DNA from: Rotaria socialis
Lineage: Eukaryota; Rotifera; Eurotatoria; Philodinida; Philodinidae
Direction of reading: 5' to 3'
Assembly (NCBI GenBank): GCA_905331475.1
Contig: CAJNYU010002346.1
Span: forward strand, 124,001 to 188,000
Length of the DNA: 64,000 bases
The notes under the pieces are model-generated. The model did not search any database. It was not told the origin of the DNA and saw only the letters and a program-made list of their open reading frames with translations. The translations under genes were made by a program, and so were the position numbers. The first letter of the stretch is position 1; each line of letters begins with the position of its first letter. Positions 38,177-48,300 of the stretch are shown here, in pieces.

Positions 38177-39559
38177 AGTGGGTGTGAATGTGCGAAAATG
38201 ATAAGAAGACCCACACCCTCAACTCATAGCGATATATGTGTGAGTCACGAGTCTTCAGAATGCTATTGGTTTAAAAGTTCAAAATTGAAAATTTCAATTT
38301 TCAATTGAGTTCAAGTTTCAAGTTTGACATATATGGAAAAAACAAAATTTCGAATTCATTTACTCCATATTGTGATGTGAGAAAAGAATCGATCGAATTA
38401 AATTTTGAGCTATACATCTGAAAATTTTATTTCCTTTACCTTATTATCCATTTATTGGATATGTTTATACAAAAATGATTAGTTAAGCAATAACTTCGCT
38501 TGGCATAAAAAAGAAACATGCAATTCGCGATTAAAAGGGTGAGTCGGAAGTCATATCTACATTAGAATCTTTGTCTTTTCGTTTTAATTTACAAGAACTA
38601 TTCACAATGGGAAGTGTCTCAATAATCGAATAGAAAACAAACCGAGTTTGAGAAGAAACTACAAATATTCATAAATATCTCTTTTTCAAATAAATATTGT
38701 TCGGAAAGTAATTTCATGATTCATTATTGATGAAAGAAAAATAAATAGTTATAATTCAAGAAAAAAATCCTTCTATGTGACACACTTATATTTGGCCGGC
38801 ACAAAAATATATTTTTTTTGAAAACGTGTTGGCAGTTGGGCTCGATTGAGGTAGCATTTTAGGATCATAAAAATGTAACGATTAAGATAACTAAAGTTAC
38901 AGTAACATACGATCAACGTTAGTCTTCTGATAGGATTCGAGTACTTGACGTAGCTTTTAGGTTCTGCTACAAGTTAGATCACACAAACATTCACCATAGC
39001 AGTCTTTACTCGCATTTTTGTAATGCATATCTACTACAGGTGTAAGAAAAAAAACGAAATGCAACGAACACAAAAAAGAATTTTTTGTTGACTACTACGA
39101 GTCTGTGGTAATGCAGCGTGTCCACAAAAATCGGATATCGTTCTCAATTAGAAAAAAAAATCCCATACCTATCAGCAGCTTATTCTATAAAACAATTCAT
39201 AAAGAAGGATGTATAGTTTTCTTCTCATCTGTCTATTGTCTTCGTAGAGACTTACGTTTCAGTTTTATAATTAAGAAAGTACATTTTATATTGCTATACC
39301 TGTGTTGGACAATTAATTTTAGTTGACTTGCTTGTCGTTTGACGCATAACGGCTATTCAAAGCCGATATGATACTGTTCAAGATTTCCGTGAAATGAATG
39401 GGATATATGAAAAGAACGTTGTTTACTACTCGGCTTATCCTAATAATTTTTATTGGTTATAGTTTGATCGAAGTAAAAAAAAGGTTTATTGATAAAAAAA
39501 ATAAAAGTCGTTCATATTAAAATTTAGAGTCAAAACCGAGATAGAATCATATGAAATAT
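38177..39559. other. Intergenic region; G-rich/C-rich junction then no gene
   Basis: Starts with GTGGGTGTG and, 23 bases later, CCCACACCCTC, an inverted G-rich/C-rich pair abutting the SPT5 fragment. The rest is AT-rich with no recognisable coding. A 15-base word (AAAAGAACGTTGT) near 37962 recurs near 39410. Confidence 0.55.
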
Positions 39560-41415
39560 TTATGCAAAAGAAATACGTGAGCCATGCGTTTTTGGAATAT
39601 CGTTCTTATTCGTAAAACCTGATTTTACATTTGACCGACTCCAAATTTCGACTTCATCATTATCATTATCATCTGGATATTGTGGATTTGTAAAACCATT
39701 TAAATGACGACGTCCTGCTCCATGAGCAAAACCACGAATTTGTTGTCGTTTAGTAATGACCAATGCGAAAAGTATCAGAATCAGAAGAAATAAACTAGCT
39801 AAAACAACTAGTTGCATCTTGCTAAATGATGAATCGGAATGTGATTTATGATGTTTATGATGTTTAGTGGTGTGTTTTGCTGGTTTCGAAGTACTGGTGC
39901 TCATGGATGGAGCATGTGTTGCACGTTGATATTCTTCTAATGCTTTCGCTGAATTTTTCTTTGTAAATATAAATGGATATTCTTTTGTGGGACATTTTAA
40001 TTCTTCATTAATATGCCAAAACCATTGTTTACCACCAACAGGTTCAAACATATTGTTCCAAAGTGATAATGCGGCTTGTGCATGACCTTTGCCTTAAAAA
40101 AAGAAACCAATCATGATAAAGTATAGCTGCAGAAATCATAAAGCTTACCGCTAAAATGAAAACAGTCTGGTGCAAAATAACTGAAATCAATTTTATTATC
40201 ATCTTTTACTGGTATTTTAGTTTTTGCCATAAATGGTTGAACAACAACAGTAAAATCCTCACGACCATCGTAACGAGTTGAAGCAGCTAAATCTAGAAGA
40301 AGTTGATGATATTGTGGTACATAATCATCTAATGTTTTAGCTTCTTCTGGTGTGGGAAAAGCAGCACATGGACATGTTCGTTTATGAAGAGTTTCACAAA
40401 CAAAACCACCACTGTTAAGAGATTGTACACTGCGAACATCAAGTACAAGCACAAGATTGACCAGAGTACGAGGTATTGCTGCATTGTATAATTTATCGAG
40501 TGTATCACGTACGTAACTTACATATTGTTCTGGTGTATGTTTACTTACATTTTTATCTTCACAAAAGCTACACAAATCATTACCCTACAAAAAAAAAGAA
40601 AACAATAGTTCTTTAAATGTAATTACGAAACAAAATTGGTAACTTACACCAACAAAAAATGTAATAATTTTCCAATCATTATTCCAATCGCATAACTTTT
40701 CATCTTTTATTCGACTCATGAGAATGCCAGCCTGATCGGGCATATGATTGGAACGATCACCTGATTTAGCTAAACACAGAAAAACAAATGTATTCACTCA
40801 TCTACAAAAAAAAACAAGTCAACGTAATCAATTGATACTCACCAACATTGAGTCCATTGTTTGTAGCATTTTGACCATTAAGAAAGATTACTGAGAATTT
40901 TGTAGAAAAACCTTTCAAATCAGGATTATATTGTCGTAAAGCATTAGGTACGGAAAGTACTTTGGAATATGTATGATCTCCACCTACCGACCAAGATAAA
41001 CCTATTGACAAAAATAAAAACATCTACGATCAAGTAATCACAATCAGAAGGGAAAATATTTACCTCGATTTTCCACTGTTAAACCAATCGGGGTGGCTGC
41101 ATGAGCACCTAAGCCAGCTGTTAAACTATCACCTATTGCACCAACACATTTAATATCACTTGGCCGAAGAGCATGAACTGATGTTGGAACATTAGTATCT
41201 TTTGTAATTTCACATGGAAAATTGCCGCGTGGTTTCCCGTATAGATAGTCAGGTTGAGAAAAAAGTTCAAGTGACCATTTAGCATACTCTTCAAGAAATT
41301 TTTCATCTACACTCAGCTCGTCAATAAAACGAGCATAGCTGTCAGCATCAAAGCCGAAACTTTTGCCGAGAAATAATTGGAAGCAGACGACAGTAAAAAT
41401 GATGAATTTCATCAT
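39560..41415 (-). CDS. Phospholipase B1-like GDSL/SGNH lipase, membrane anchored
   Basis: Five exons (41064-41415, 40843-41001, 40648-40769, 40149-40584, 39560-40092) give 533 residues. Signal peptide: [25 protein letters not shown] catalytic blocks are visible. Ser is in [23 protein letters not shown] and then NGLNVAKSGDRS form the block-II region; FFVGGNDLC carries the oxyanion Asn; and [14 protein letters not shown] carries the catalytic Asp and His (D-x-x-H). The layout matches animal phospholipase B1 (PLB1), which hydrolyses both acyl chains of phospholipids at the cell surface. After a His/Lys/Ser-rich linker there is one transmembrane helix ([18 protein letters not shown]) and a short cytoplasmic tail, so it is a type I membrane enzyme. 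Vertebrate PLB1 has four tandem repeats; this has one. The GTAAGT donor inside FVG|GND was chosen because it restores the invariant GGND. Confidence 0.93.
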
Positions 41416-42349
41416 AAGTTGTTGTCGTAGAAAATTTTGAATCTATCTGTTAAAGTAAATGAAACAGCGAAAATATAACCTTTTCTCTCCGAACTTGATA
41501 AATAGATAAGAAAATGAGTGACACGATGTAGATGATTCGACAGAAGTTATCTTCATGTGATGATACGCAGGTAACAGATTACAACTATATGAAAAGTGAG
41601 ATGATAAAAGTTTGAAAATAAAACAATAAAAACTGATGGCAGAAAATAGAGGATGTCACGAGCATGTGAAAATATGTGTCATAATTTAAAAGGGAATAGC
41701 CTACTTCTCTTTGTTTTTCGATCATAAGATCAATATTCTGTTTCCATGATTTTCTATGGTGTGATATGCTGCAGTTCATGCCATACTTATCCGGTTGCGA
41801 CAGAGATCTGATATTAGTTTAAAGGAACTCAAAAAAAATAATGAGGGTATGTGTTGAACGACTCATGAGCTAAAAAATCATTCTAGCAGTTAAATACTTC
41901 ACGTATCATCTTGAATATCAGAGCGAGAATACACGACTGCAAGAATTTTCTGTTTGATCTGTGGAACTTGTATTTGGGTTAATTACTGTATGAGATTGAT
42001 TCGATTATGATTTCCTAAAGATAAATGAGTACCTTCAAAAGCCTATAGCTTCCGATATGAAATCTTCAAGTTCTAAAATTATTCACATTAATTAAACTAG
42101 ATAAAAATTGGTTTCAACCCATAACTCTCACCATTTTCAAAATACAGTTAGTTTAATGTTATTCATAAAAAGAACATTGAAAAAAAGAATGACATCTGAG
42201 GAAATCATCGTTTTCGGCCCCACTTAATTGATCATAACGAAGTATTTGTGTTTTGGCAAAATTTTAAACTTTATACTTATCGTTTTGTCTTAGTCAACCT
42301 GTGACTTATAACATAAATAATATGCCCTCAGTATTTTTTTACCAGCAGT
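41416..42349. other. Intergenic region upstream of the phospholipase gene
   Basis: AT-rich, with no gene or repeat recognised until the transposon terminus at 42350. Presumably holds the phospholipase promoter. Confidence 0.55.
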
Positions 42350-43103
42350 TGCAGAATGCCTACCCAGCAGAATTCAGAATTCTGTAAACTTATAATATTT
42401 TTCAACAAATCAATGCTTATGGAATAGAATTCTACAGAATTCTATATTGCTAAGATTAAAGTATATCAATTTGGCTCTTCATATCCCAGGTCGTTCCTGC
42501 CGGCCGTAAACGGCCGTACACCAATCATTTACGTTGGAAAACAGCATTCGTTTACAGTGGCCGTTTACGGCAGTCACATACGACGTTTTACGGCGTATTA
42601 CGTTAATCGTAATCAATGATCGTAAACGTTCGCCTTTTACGACTACCGTGAAAATACGGCGACTGTAGACGACGGTCCTATACAAAGTTTTACGAGGTAT
42701 TACGTTAATCGTAAAACAGTGAACGTAAACGTTCGACTTTTACAACTATCGTGGAAATACGGTGACTGTAAACGACATTCAGAATATGCGATAACAAGGG
42801 GAAACAAACTGATTTCAATAGGCGAAATCATCGAAATCAGTAGAAATCATGGATATCATTGGAAATCATGGAAATCGTCAGAAAACAAAAGGGATAATTT
42901 CAAATAGCTAAAAATCATTCGAAATCATTTCAAACGATCTGAAAGGTTTCAAGTAAATTAGCCCGATTTCACATGATTTCTTTGATTTCTTAAACTTTCT
43001 ATCGGTTACCACAAAATCCGGATGATTTTTGATCATTTCTAATTATTTCTACTGAATTCTCATGATTTCTACTCATTTTGATAACTTTTTAGCGCCATTG
43101 AAA

Positions 43104-43189
43104 ATCTTGAGGGTGTGGATCTGGGTAAAACCGCTATTTTCCGTTAATCCACATTCGGGCTCCCACACCCACAATCACGCCCTCAAGAT
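43104..43189. mobile_element. 86-bp miniature TIR element nested in the 1.45-kb element
   Basis: Inverted ends ATCTTGAGGGTGTGG and ATCTTGAGGGCGTG, with G-rich words (GGTGTGG, GTGGGTGTGGGAGCCC on the minus strand) just inside each end. It forms the third level of nesting. Related ends (TTGAGGGTGTGGG) occur near 38215 and 47785. Confidence 0.65.
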
Positions 43190-43574
43190 ATATTTTCGTT
43201 TTTAGTTATTCAATTCAGGGATAGATTTGAAATGCGAAATCTGAAATCGGATTTATCTTTGATTTCATGTCGCGCAATCATTCACCTTTTTGTTTCGCTC
43301 GAGAACTTCTATATATAGGCTGATTTTCCTTCGCTTTTAGTTCTTCAGTTGAGGGATAGATTTAAAAGCCGAAGCCAGATTTAACTTCGAGTTCTTGTCG
43401 TCGATTCTTGTTTGACCACTTTCCCGATTCAAGTCAAGTATCATGTCCACGATTCAGTTTGTTTTCCGGTTTTTCCTTAAATCCCTATTTATGTTCCAGC
43501 GAATTCCCACTCTCTCAGAAACCACTTGATTTTCAAGTCGAAAGGTAGTGTCTTTTTGACCCAGAAATGTAATC

Positions 43575-43700
43575 TTTCTCAAATCCAAGTGGAATCGTTT
43601 TGAGATCTTTTTGAAATCTGAATGAAATCTGAATGAAATCCATTTCAAATCCAAATGAAATCTTTTTGAAATCTGAATAAAATCTGTTTGATTTGCAGGT
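43575..43700. repeat. Short degenerate tandem repeats of GAAATCTGAAT/GAAATCCAAAT
   Basis: Eight or so spaced copies of TGAAATC with 5-10 base spacers inside the 1.45-kb element. A related GAAATCATGGAAATC series lies at 42810-42880. Spacers are themselves repetitive, so this is not a CRISPR-type array. Confidence 0.7.
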
Positions 43701-45378
43701 GAAACCATCGAGAATAACGAATGGAAAACGGCCGTTTACTTTGATGTACGGTAGCCTTGGTGGTCGTAAACGGCTGTGTATGTTAAAATGCGGCGGTTCT
43801 CGTTGTCGTAAACGGTCGTTTCGTTCAAAATACGACCGTGTCACGGCACTGCTTTTAACGTTTTCGGTAGTTGGGTTTCACCGTTTACGTCACGGTAGGT
43901 TACGGCTGTTTACGGCCACTGTAATGTTCGTCCTGGGATGACATTAGAATTCTACTGTCACTTGTTTGAATTCTGGTTAGAATTATATTGCAGCTTGTTT
44001 GAATTCTGCTTAGAATTATATTGTAGCTTGCTTGAGTTCTGGTTAGAATTCTATATTCCTAAGATTATAGTATATCAATTGGCTCTTCATATGATATTAG
44101 AATTCTACTGTAACTTGTTTGAATTCTGGTTAGAATTCTATTGTAGCTTGTTTGAATTCTGCTTAGAATTCTAAAGAATGTTAGGGTAATGGAATATGTT
44201 TTGCGTAAACAAATGCGTTGGATATGTTGTTCGCTTGGCACAAATTCCTAGGATTAAAGTTGTTTTCGTAAATTTTATGGATAGAGGATAGATTTTATAC
44301 GAAATGAAGGGAATCTAAAACGTCTAGTTTAATTGAAAACATCGACATTTCTAATTTATTTCAAACTTACTGATGTCTCTGGTAAACGTGAAATTTATGC
44401 ACACCAATTTTCTGCGCGCGGATCTTCCTGCTTCAAAAACAGACTGGCAGAACATTGTGCGTCAATTCAAAGGCAACTTTCCAAGTTATTGATAATATAA
44501 AAAACTGTTTGTATAACTGTTTAAGTGTTTTTGTAAGATAAGCTATATGCAATCTTATTAAAAAGAAATGAATGAAATTACAAAAATACGAAACAACTTG
44601 TTCATAAAATAGCCTGTTTAATTCTACAATCTTGACTTTAGCGTGTACAAAATATTTCATTGTCAATAATGCATGATATTGTTCCATGTTTAATATACAT
44701 GCCAATGTAAATGTTTCTTCTTTTCTCTCGTTTCATGATGTAATCATGATCAACTATCTTCGATGTGTATCAATTTCTTCTCTAGATATGCATGATCAAA
44801 AAAAGAAATCTAGAGATGAACAAACAACCATCATTATATCAACATCTTTTTACAAGCATATTCCTCAACAGTTAACTACGATAAATCACACAAAACCTTT
44901 CATTTTTAAATAAGCATTTGAGCTTTGTATTCTGCTACTACCGATAGAATTCTATTTTATATTCTGCTGGTCTTTTTAACTTCTCGATAAGAATTCATTC
45001 TAGTTATCTTTGTTTCGTATTTTTATAAATTACTGATAGTTGGTTATAATTCTGCTACTACCGATAGAATTCTATTTTCCACTTATGGTAGTGTGCATGT
45101 TTATATTATGCTACTTTTTCGTTATGTACGAAATAACAAAATTCTGAATTCTGCTGGTTAGGCATTCTGCAGGCCCTCTTTTTTACATCAGTGGTTTCAT
45201 CTTGCTATTAATTATATGGAGAAACTTTCCTTTGCATAAATTTTCACAGTAATTTATTACTGGTATTGATTCTTTATTTTCTATTCTTTTGTTTTTTCTG
45301 TTCTGAAAGCAAATATATAAAGAAAGAAAAAAATCCTGGATAAGATTCACGATAAAAAAATGTGTGCGAAGCAGAGAG

Positions 45379-45388
45379 TATATAAAAG
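45379..45388 (+). promoter_or_regulatory. TATA box of the EF-hand gene
   Basis: TATATAAAAG about 100 bases before the start codon of the EF-hand gene and just after the transposon nest. Expected initiation is about 30 bases downstream, giving a 5' UTR of roughly 70 bases. Confidence 0.65.
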
Positions 45389-45477
45389 CAAAAACATTTG
45401 TCAATAGATCGACTTACTCACAACATACGCACAAACGTTTTGAAACAGCAAGAAATACTTTAACAACCGACAGCATC

Positions 45478-45795
45478 ATGTCTTCAGCAAACGAAGCTGC
45501 TAATGCTTTACCATCAAATTTTGATATGAACGGGTTATCGAAGGCACTTAGCAATCCAATACAAGCTTTTAGTATGCTGGATAAAAATGGTGATGGTCGT
45601 GTCACAAAAGAAGATTTACAATCATTATTAGAACAGTTCGGTATTAATGGAATGGCAGCTAAAATCTTATCGAAATATATATTTAAGCAATTAGATGCGA
45701 ATGGTAATGGTACTATTGAACCATCTGATCTTGTCAATGCTAAGGGTATACTTTCAAGTCTTTTTAAAATGAAACAAGGTGGTGGAGGCTTTTAA
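45478..45795 (+). CDS. Small two-EF-hand calcium-binding protein
   Basis: Intronless gene of 105 residues. The start ATG at 45478 (MSSANEAANALPSNFDMNG) was chosen over an in-frame ATG at 45364 because the TATA box lies between them. EF loop 1 is residues 35-46 (DKNGDGRVTKED) and loop 2 residues 73-84 (DANGNGTIEPSD). Ligand positions 1, 3, 5 and 12 are occupied, with Gly at 6 and Val/Ile at 8, but position 12 is Asp rather than Glu in both loops, which usually lowers calcium and favours magnesium binding. The C-terminus is Gly-rich (KQGGGGF). No signal peptide or membrane helix, so it is likely a cytosolic sensor or buffer. The paralogue is not identifiable. Confidence 0.9.
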   Translation: MSSANEAANALPSNFDMNGLSKALSNPIQAFSMLDKNGDGRVTKEDLQSLLEQFGINGMAAKILSKYIFKQLDANGNGTIEPSDLVNAKGILSSLFKMKQGGGGF

Positions 45796-46293
45796 TAATT
45801 AATCATAACAAGACTAAAATTCAATTGATTTTCTTCATTTATTTATGTTTATGTAGTGAAAGATCATTTTATGCAGTTTCCTTTTGTTTTTATTTCAGCT
45901 TAAAACAATATATATATAAAAGATTTGGAAAATACTACAATTTCATGCTTCCATCTTCAAACATGAAAAAAGTCTCATAGAAAAGTTCCTATGACGCAAA
46001 TGAAAATCGTCACTCACCTTTATGTCATCATAAAAAGAAAATATTTGCAAATAAATAATGACGAAAAGAAAAAAATATATAAACGTTGTAATTTTATACT
46101 TTATTTTTAAACAGTGTACCAACACGATATTCGTCAATGGCTATCAACGTCAATAGTTTTTCGTTTAGGTATTTGATTTCAAATTGATACAGCAAATATC
46201 GAATTGGAATGATATTATCTAATCGTTCTTTCGCTTCGTTCATTCATTCGTTGGTGACGTGCTGCCGGATGCGCTTCATTACTAATTTCTTTA
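45796..46293. other. Convergent spacer between EF-hand and MIA40 genes
   Basis: AT-rich 3' flanks of two convergent genes. A TATATATATAAAAG stretch near 45910 resembles a TATA box but has no gene after it on the plus strand. Confidence 0.6.
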
Positions 46294-46705
46294 TCAGGGA
46301 ATTTTATTTGAATGATTACTATTGTTGTATAATTTGGGATATCGTTGAAAACAGTTTTGCATTTTCATAAATTCTATCATACATTCAGAACCTGAAGAAT
46401 ACCAAACAAAACCAAAGAGATTATGTTAATAGTTGTTTTTGAATGTGTTTACCTTTGGGCTCTTTGTTACTAGTTTGATGACAAGAAAATGCAGCACGAA
46501 ATTGACTCGAGCAAGGTCCAATCGCTTGTGTACCCAAACATGCGCAATCCCATGAAATCATTCCATTAGATTTAACGGCACCTTCGTTTATATTCTCATT
46601 GTATATATCAATCCATAATTGTTTTATATGTAAATCATTTTCTTTTGGTGTAATACTATCTCTATCAGCAAAAATAATTCTATGTCTAATTTTACTAGTT
46701 GACAT
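46294..46705 (-). CDS. CHCHD4: CHCHD4/MIA40 intermembrane-space import oxidoreductase with CAC active site
   Basis: Mitochondrial intermembrane-space protein that oxidises incoming twin-Cys substrates and passes electrons to ALR/Erv1. Exons 46453-46705 and 46294-46391 give 116 residues. The core is unmistakable: RIIFADRD near the N-terminus (human DRIIFVTKED), then NGMISWDCACLGTQAIGPC (human NGNINWNCPCLGGMASGPC), and two CX9C motifs: C-SSQFRAAFS-C and, in exon 2, C-MIEFMKMQN-C, followed by FQRYPKLY. The redox-active CPC motif is CAC here (codons TGC GCA TGT), an unusual change at a position that tunes redox potential. Like the human form it lacks the N-terminal membrane anchor of yeast Mia40. 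It shares a 55-bp divergent promoter with the next gene. Confidence 0.93.
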
Positions 46706-46760
46706 TCTAAAATGATTATGCGCCTTTTTAATATTCTATGATTTTCGTTTGAAGTTATCA
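46706..46760. promoter_or_regulatory. Compact bidirectional promoter
   Basis: Only 55 bases separate the MIA40 start (minus, 46705) from the next start codon (plus, 46761). Both 5' UTRs and core promoters must overlap this interval or the reading frames. No TATA box is visible. Confidence 0.5.
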
Positions 46761-47096
46761 ATGAAAATAAACGAAAGCCCACAAATGCGATCAACAACAG
46801 AAGGAAATCATTGGAATACGAAAATTCATCGAGTACACGAACATTCATATTTAGTTTCTCTTGATACACTCAAACAAGAAACACAGTTTCAACCCAAAAC
46901 ATTAACATTAACAGATATTCATAAAGAATTCATTCATAGCAAAGAAAATATTTTGAATAGTCAAGGTTTTATTCATATAAAAGAATATTCTCTTGATGCT
47001 TATGAATGTCGATGCCGTGAACATACAGATTTTTTAACTGGTAAAATGATTAACAATAGTAAAGAACATTTATTAGATTATAAACTAGAATTTTAG
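46761..47096 (+). CDS. Small hypothetical protein divergent from MIA40
   Basis: Uninterrupted 111-codon frame beginning MKINESPQMRSTTEGNHWNT and ending LLDYKLEF. Soluble, charged and rich in His, Glu and Lys; no signal peptide, membrane helix or recognised domain. Segments such as IHRVHEHSYLVSLDTLKQET recall short axonemal/cilia-associated proteins, but that is not strong enough to assign. Tight head-to-head pairing with MIA40 supports it being a real gene. It is intronless. Confidence 0.6.
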   Translation: MKINESPQMRSTTEGNHWNTKIHRVHEHSYLVSLDTLKQETQFQPKTLTLTDIHKEFIHSKENILNSQGFIHIKEYSLDAYECRCREHTDFLTGKMINNSKEHLLDYKLEF

Positions 47097-47563
47097 TGTA
47101 TATTCAATTAGAAAAGTATAAGAACATCTGGATATGTCATCATCGTAAATGTTTCTTTTTTTTTTGACATATTATTCTATTGTTAATGATAAAAGCTTCC
47201 TGTCAGATACATACAAATATTCTTAGATCGAATCAAAAGTTCAACAAGAACCATATGATCGAGTCTACTATTTAGCTGATAATAGGCGTGCTTCTTGATA
47301 GAAAAAAATCTTATCCTTTCTGTGTTCATGCAAATAACGGATACGTATTTGCTATTTACTTTTGCTTACTTGTTGTATATGATAAGACGATAAATCGATC
47401 ATTAGAATGATAATCTGTCTCAACTCTAAGGATTATCTATACCATTAAAATGCTTTAAGAAGTACATTTCGTTTATGTTAATACTATTGTCATCGATTGA
47501 AGATAAAGTTATTTATTTAGATGATGAAAGCAAAAGAAGAATCACTCAGAATTAAATATTTGC
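47097..47563. other. Intergenic region before the 47.6-kb MITE
   Basis: 3' flank of the small hypothetical gene. AT-rich, nothing recognised. Confidence 0.55.
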
Positions 47564-47565
47564 TA

Positions 47566-47889
47566 TGGCAACCGACAAGATGCTCCCCAGTGACACTTGC
47601 TTTCCGAACACTTGCCCCTCAGCAATATTGGCTCTCAGAACAGAGATTCCACATTTTTCTATGATTCGTACAAAAATGTGGGTGTGTGGGCTTGGGTGTA
47701 GATGCGTCGATGTGGATGAATGAAGAGGATAACCATTTGCCCATACTTGCACTGACACACTCACACCGATACACCTATACCCTCAAATAAATAAATTTAT
47801 ATCTTAATCTCGTGCTGATTAACATTTTTGTTAAATACAGTTAGGGAGTAAGTGTCTCTGGGGAGCATCTTGCAGGGATTCATTTGCCA
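47566..47889. mobile_element. 324-bp MITE, TGGCAA termini, TA duplication
   Basis: The element begins TGGCAA and ends TTGCCA with TA on each side (47564-47565, 47890-47891). A longer inverted match lies just inside: CAAGATGCTCCCCAGTGACA at the left and CAAGATGCTCCCCAGAGACA reading inward from the right. The interior contains a GT-rich stretch (GTGGGTGTGTGGGCTTGGGT) and no open frame of note. A TA duplication fits Tc1/mariner or PIF/Harbinger-type elements. Confidence 0.8.
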
Positions 47890-48300
47890 TAGTAGATTAA
47901 ATGAATATTTCAAAATTTTAATGATAAATAAATACAAGAAGTTAATATTTCGTATTCACCTTTTATAGTGCTACCGAACGCTCTCTATCGTTTTTCGTAC
48001 CTGTATACTTTTCTTCTCTTTTCGTTTGTTAGTAATATATGTGCTTGTACCTGGATAATTCAGGTGAATGCGGCAAATTAATATACAAACAGCATCATAA
48101 TTGAAGTAGAACGGAGGAAAACCCTTGATAGATTCACGCCTGTGATTGTTTCAATTATTTACGTTTATTTCAAAATCGTATTGAAAGCACAGCACGGGTA
48201 ATTATAGTATTTCTTTCAAGAAAAAATAACCAAACAATATTCTCATTAGAATGCTTCTTGTCTATATTCATTATTTCAATATCCATAGATTGCGTGAATT
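47890..48300. other. Intergenic region upstream of the FkbM-type gene
   Basis: AT-rich, no gene or repeat seen. Presumed promoter and 5' UTR of the methyltransferase gene. Confidence 0.55.

Larger units (their letters stand above)
42485..43937. mobile_element. 1.45-kb TIR element inserted in the outer element
   Basis: Ends are CCCAGGTCG... and, reading inward from the right, CCCAGGACG...; both have GGCCGTAAACRGCC words about 20 bases in. The left subterminal part carries tandem copies of CGTAAACGTTCG/TTACGTTAATCGTAA. The insertion is proven by an unfilled paralogous site at 44041-44100: GGCTCTTCATAT-GATATTAG there equals GGCTCTTCATAT-[element]-ATGACATTAG here, implying duplication of AT (42483-42484 and 43938-43939) or insertion between A and T. 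The interior has GAAATC-rich short repeats and no recognisable protein. Confidence 0.85.
42350..45171. mobile_element. 2.8-kb non-autonomous TIR element (outer element of a nest)
   Basis: The termini are inverted copies: TGCAGAATGCCTACCCAGCA at the left and TGCAGAATGCCTAACCAGCA reading inward from the right; both continue with GAATTCAGAATT. Subterminal regions are packed with AGAATTCTA/GAATTCTG words, and a unit of about 70 bases recurs around 43940-44180. No transposase frame was found. A second element (42485-43937) is inserted near its left end. Removing it leaves about 1.37 kb of outer element. The target duplication was not resolved. The superfamily is unknown. Confidence 0.8.

Noticed and set aside
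43575-43700. Regularly spaced short repeats resembling a CRISPR array.
   Set aside because: Repeat units are only 7-11 bases, spacers are repetitive and variable in length, and the context is a eukaryotic transposon.
45905-45920. TATATATATAAAAG stretch as a promoter.
   Set aside because: No plus-strand gene follows; it lies in the 3' flank of two convergent genes.
46621-46869. Minus-strand open frame overlapping the MIA40 5' end.
   Set aside because: It is an out-of-frame shadow of MIA40 and the antisense of the divergent small gene.
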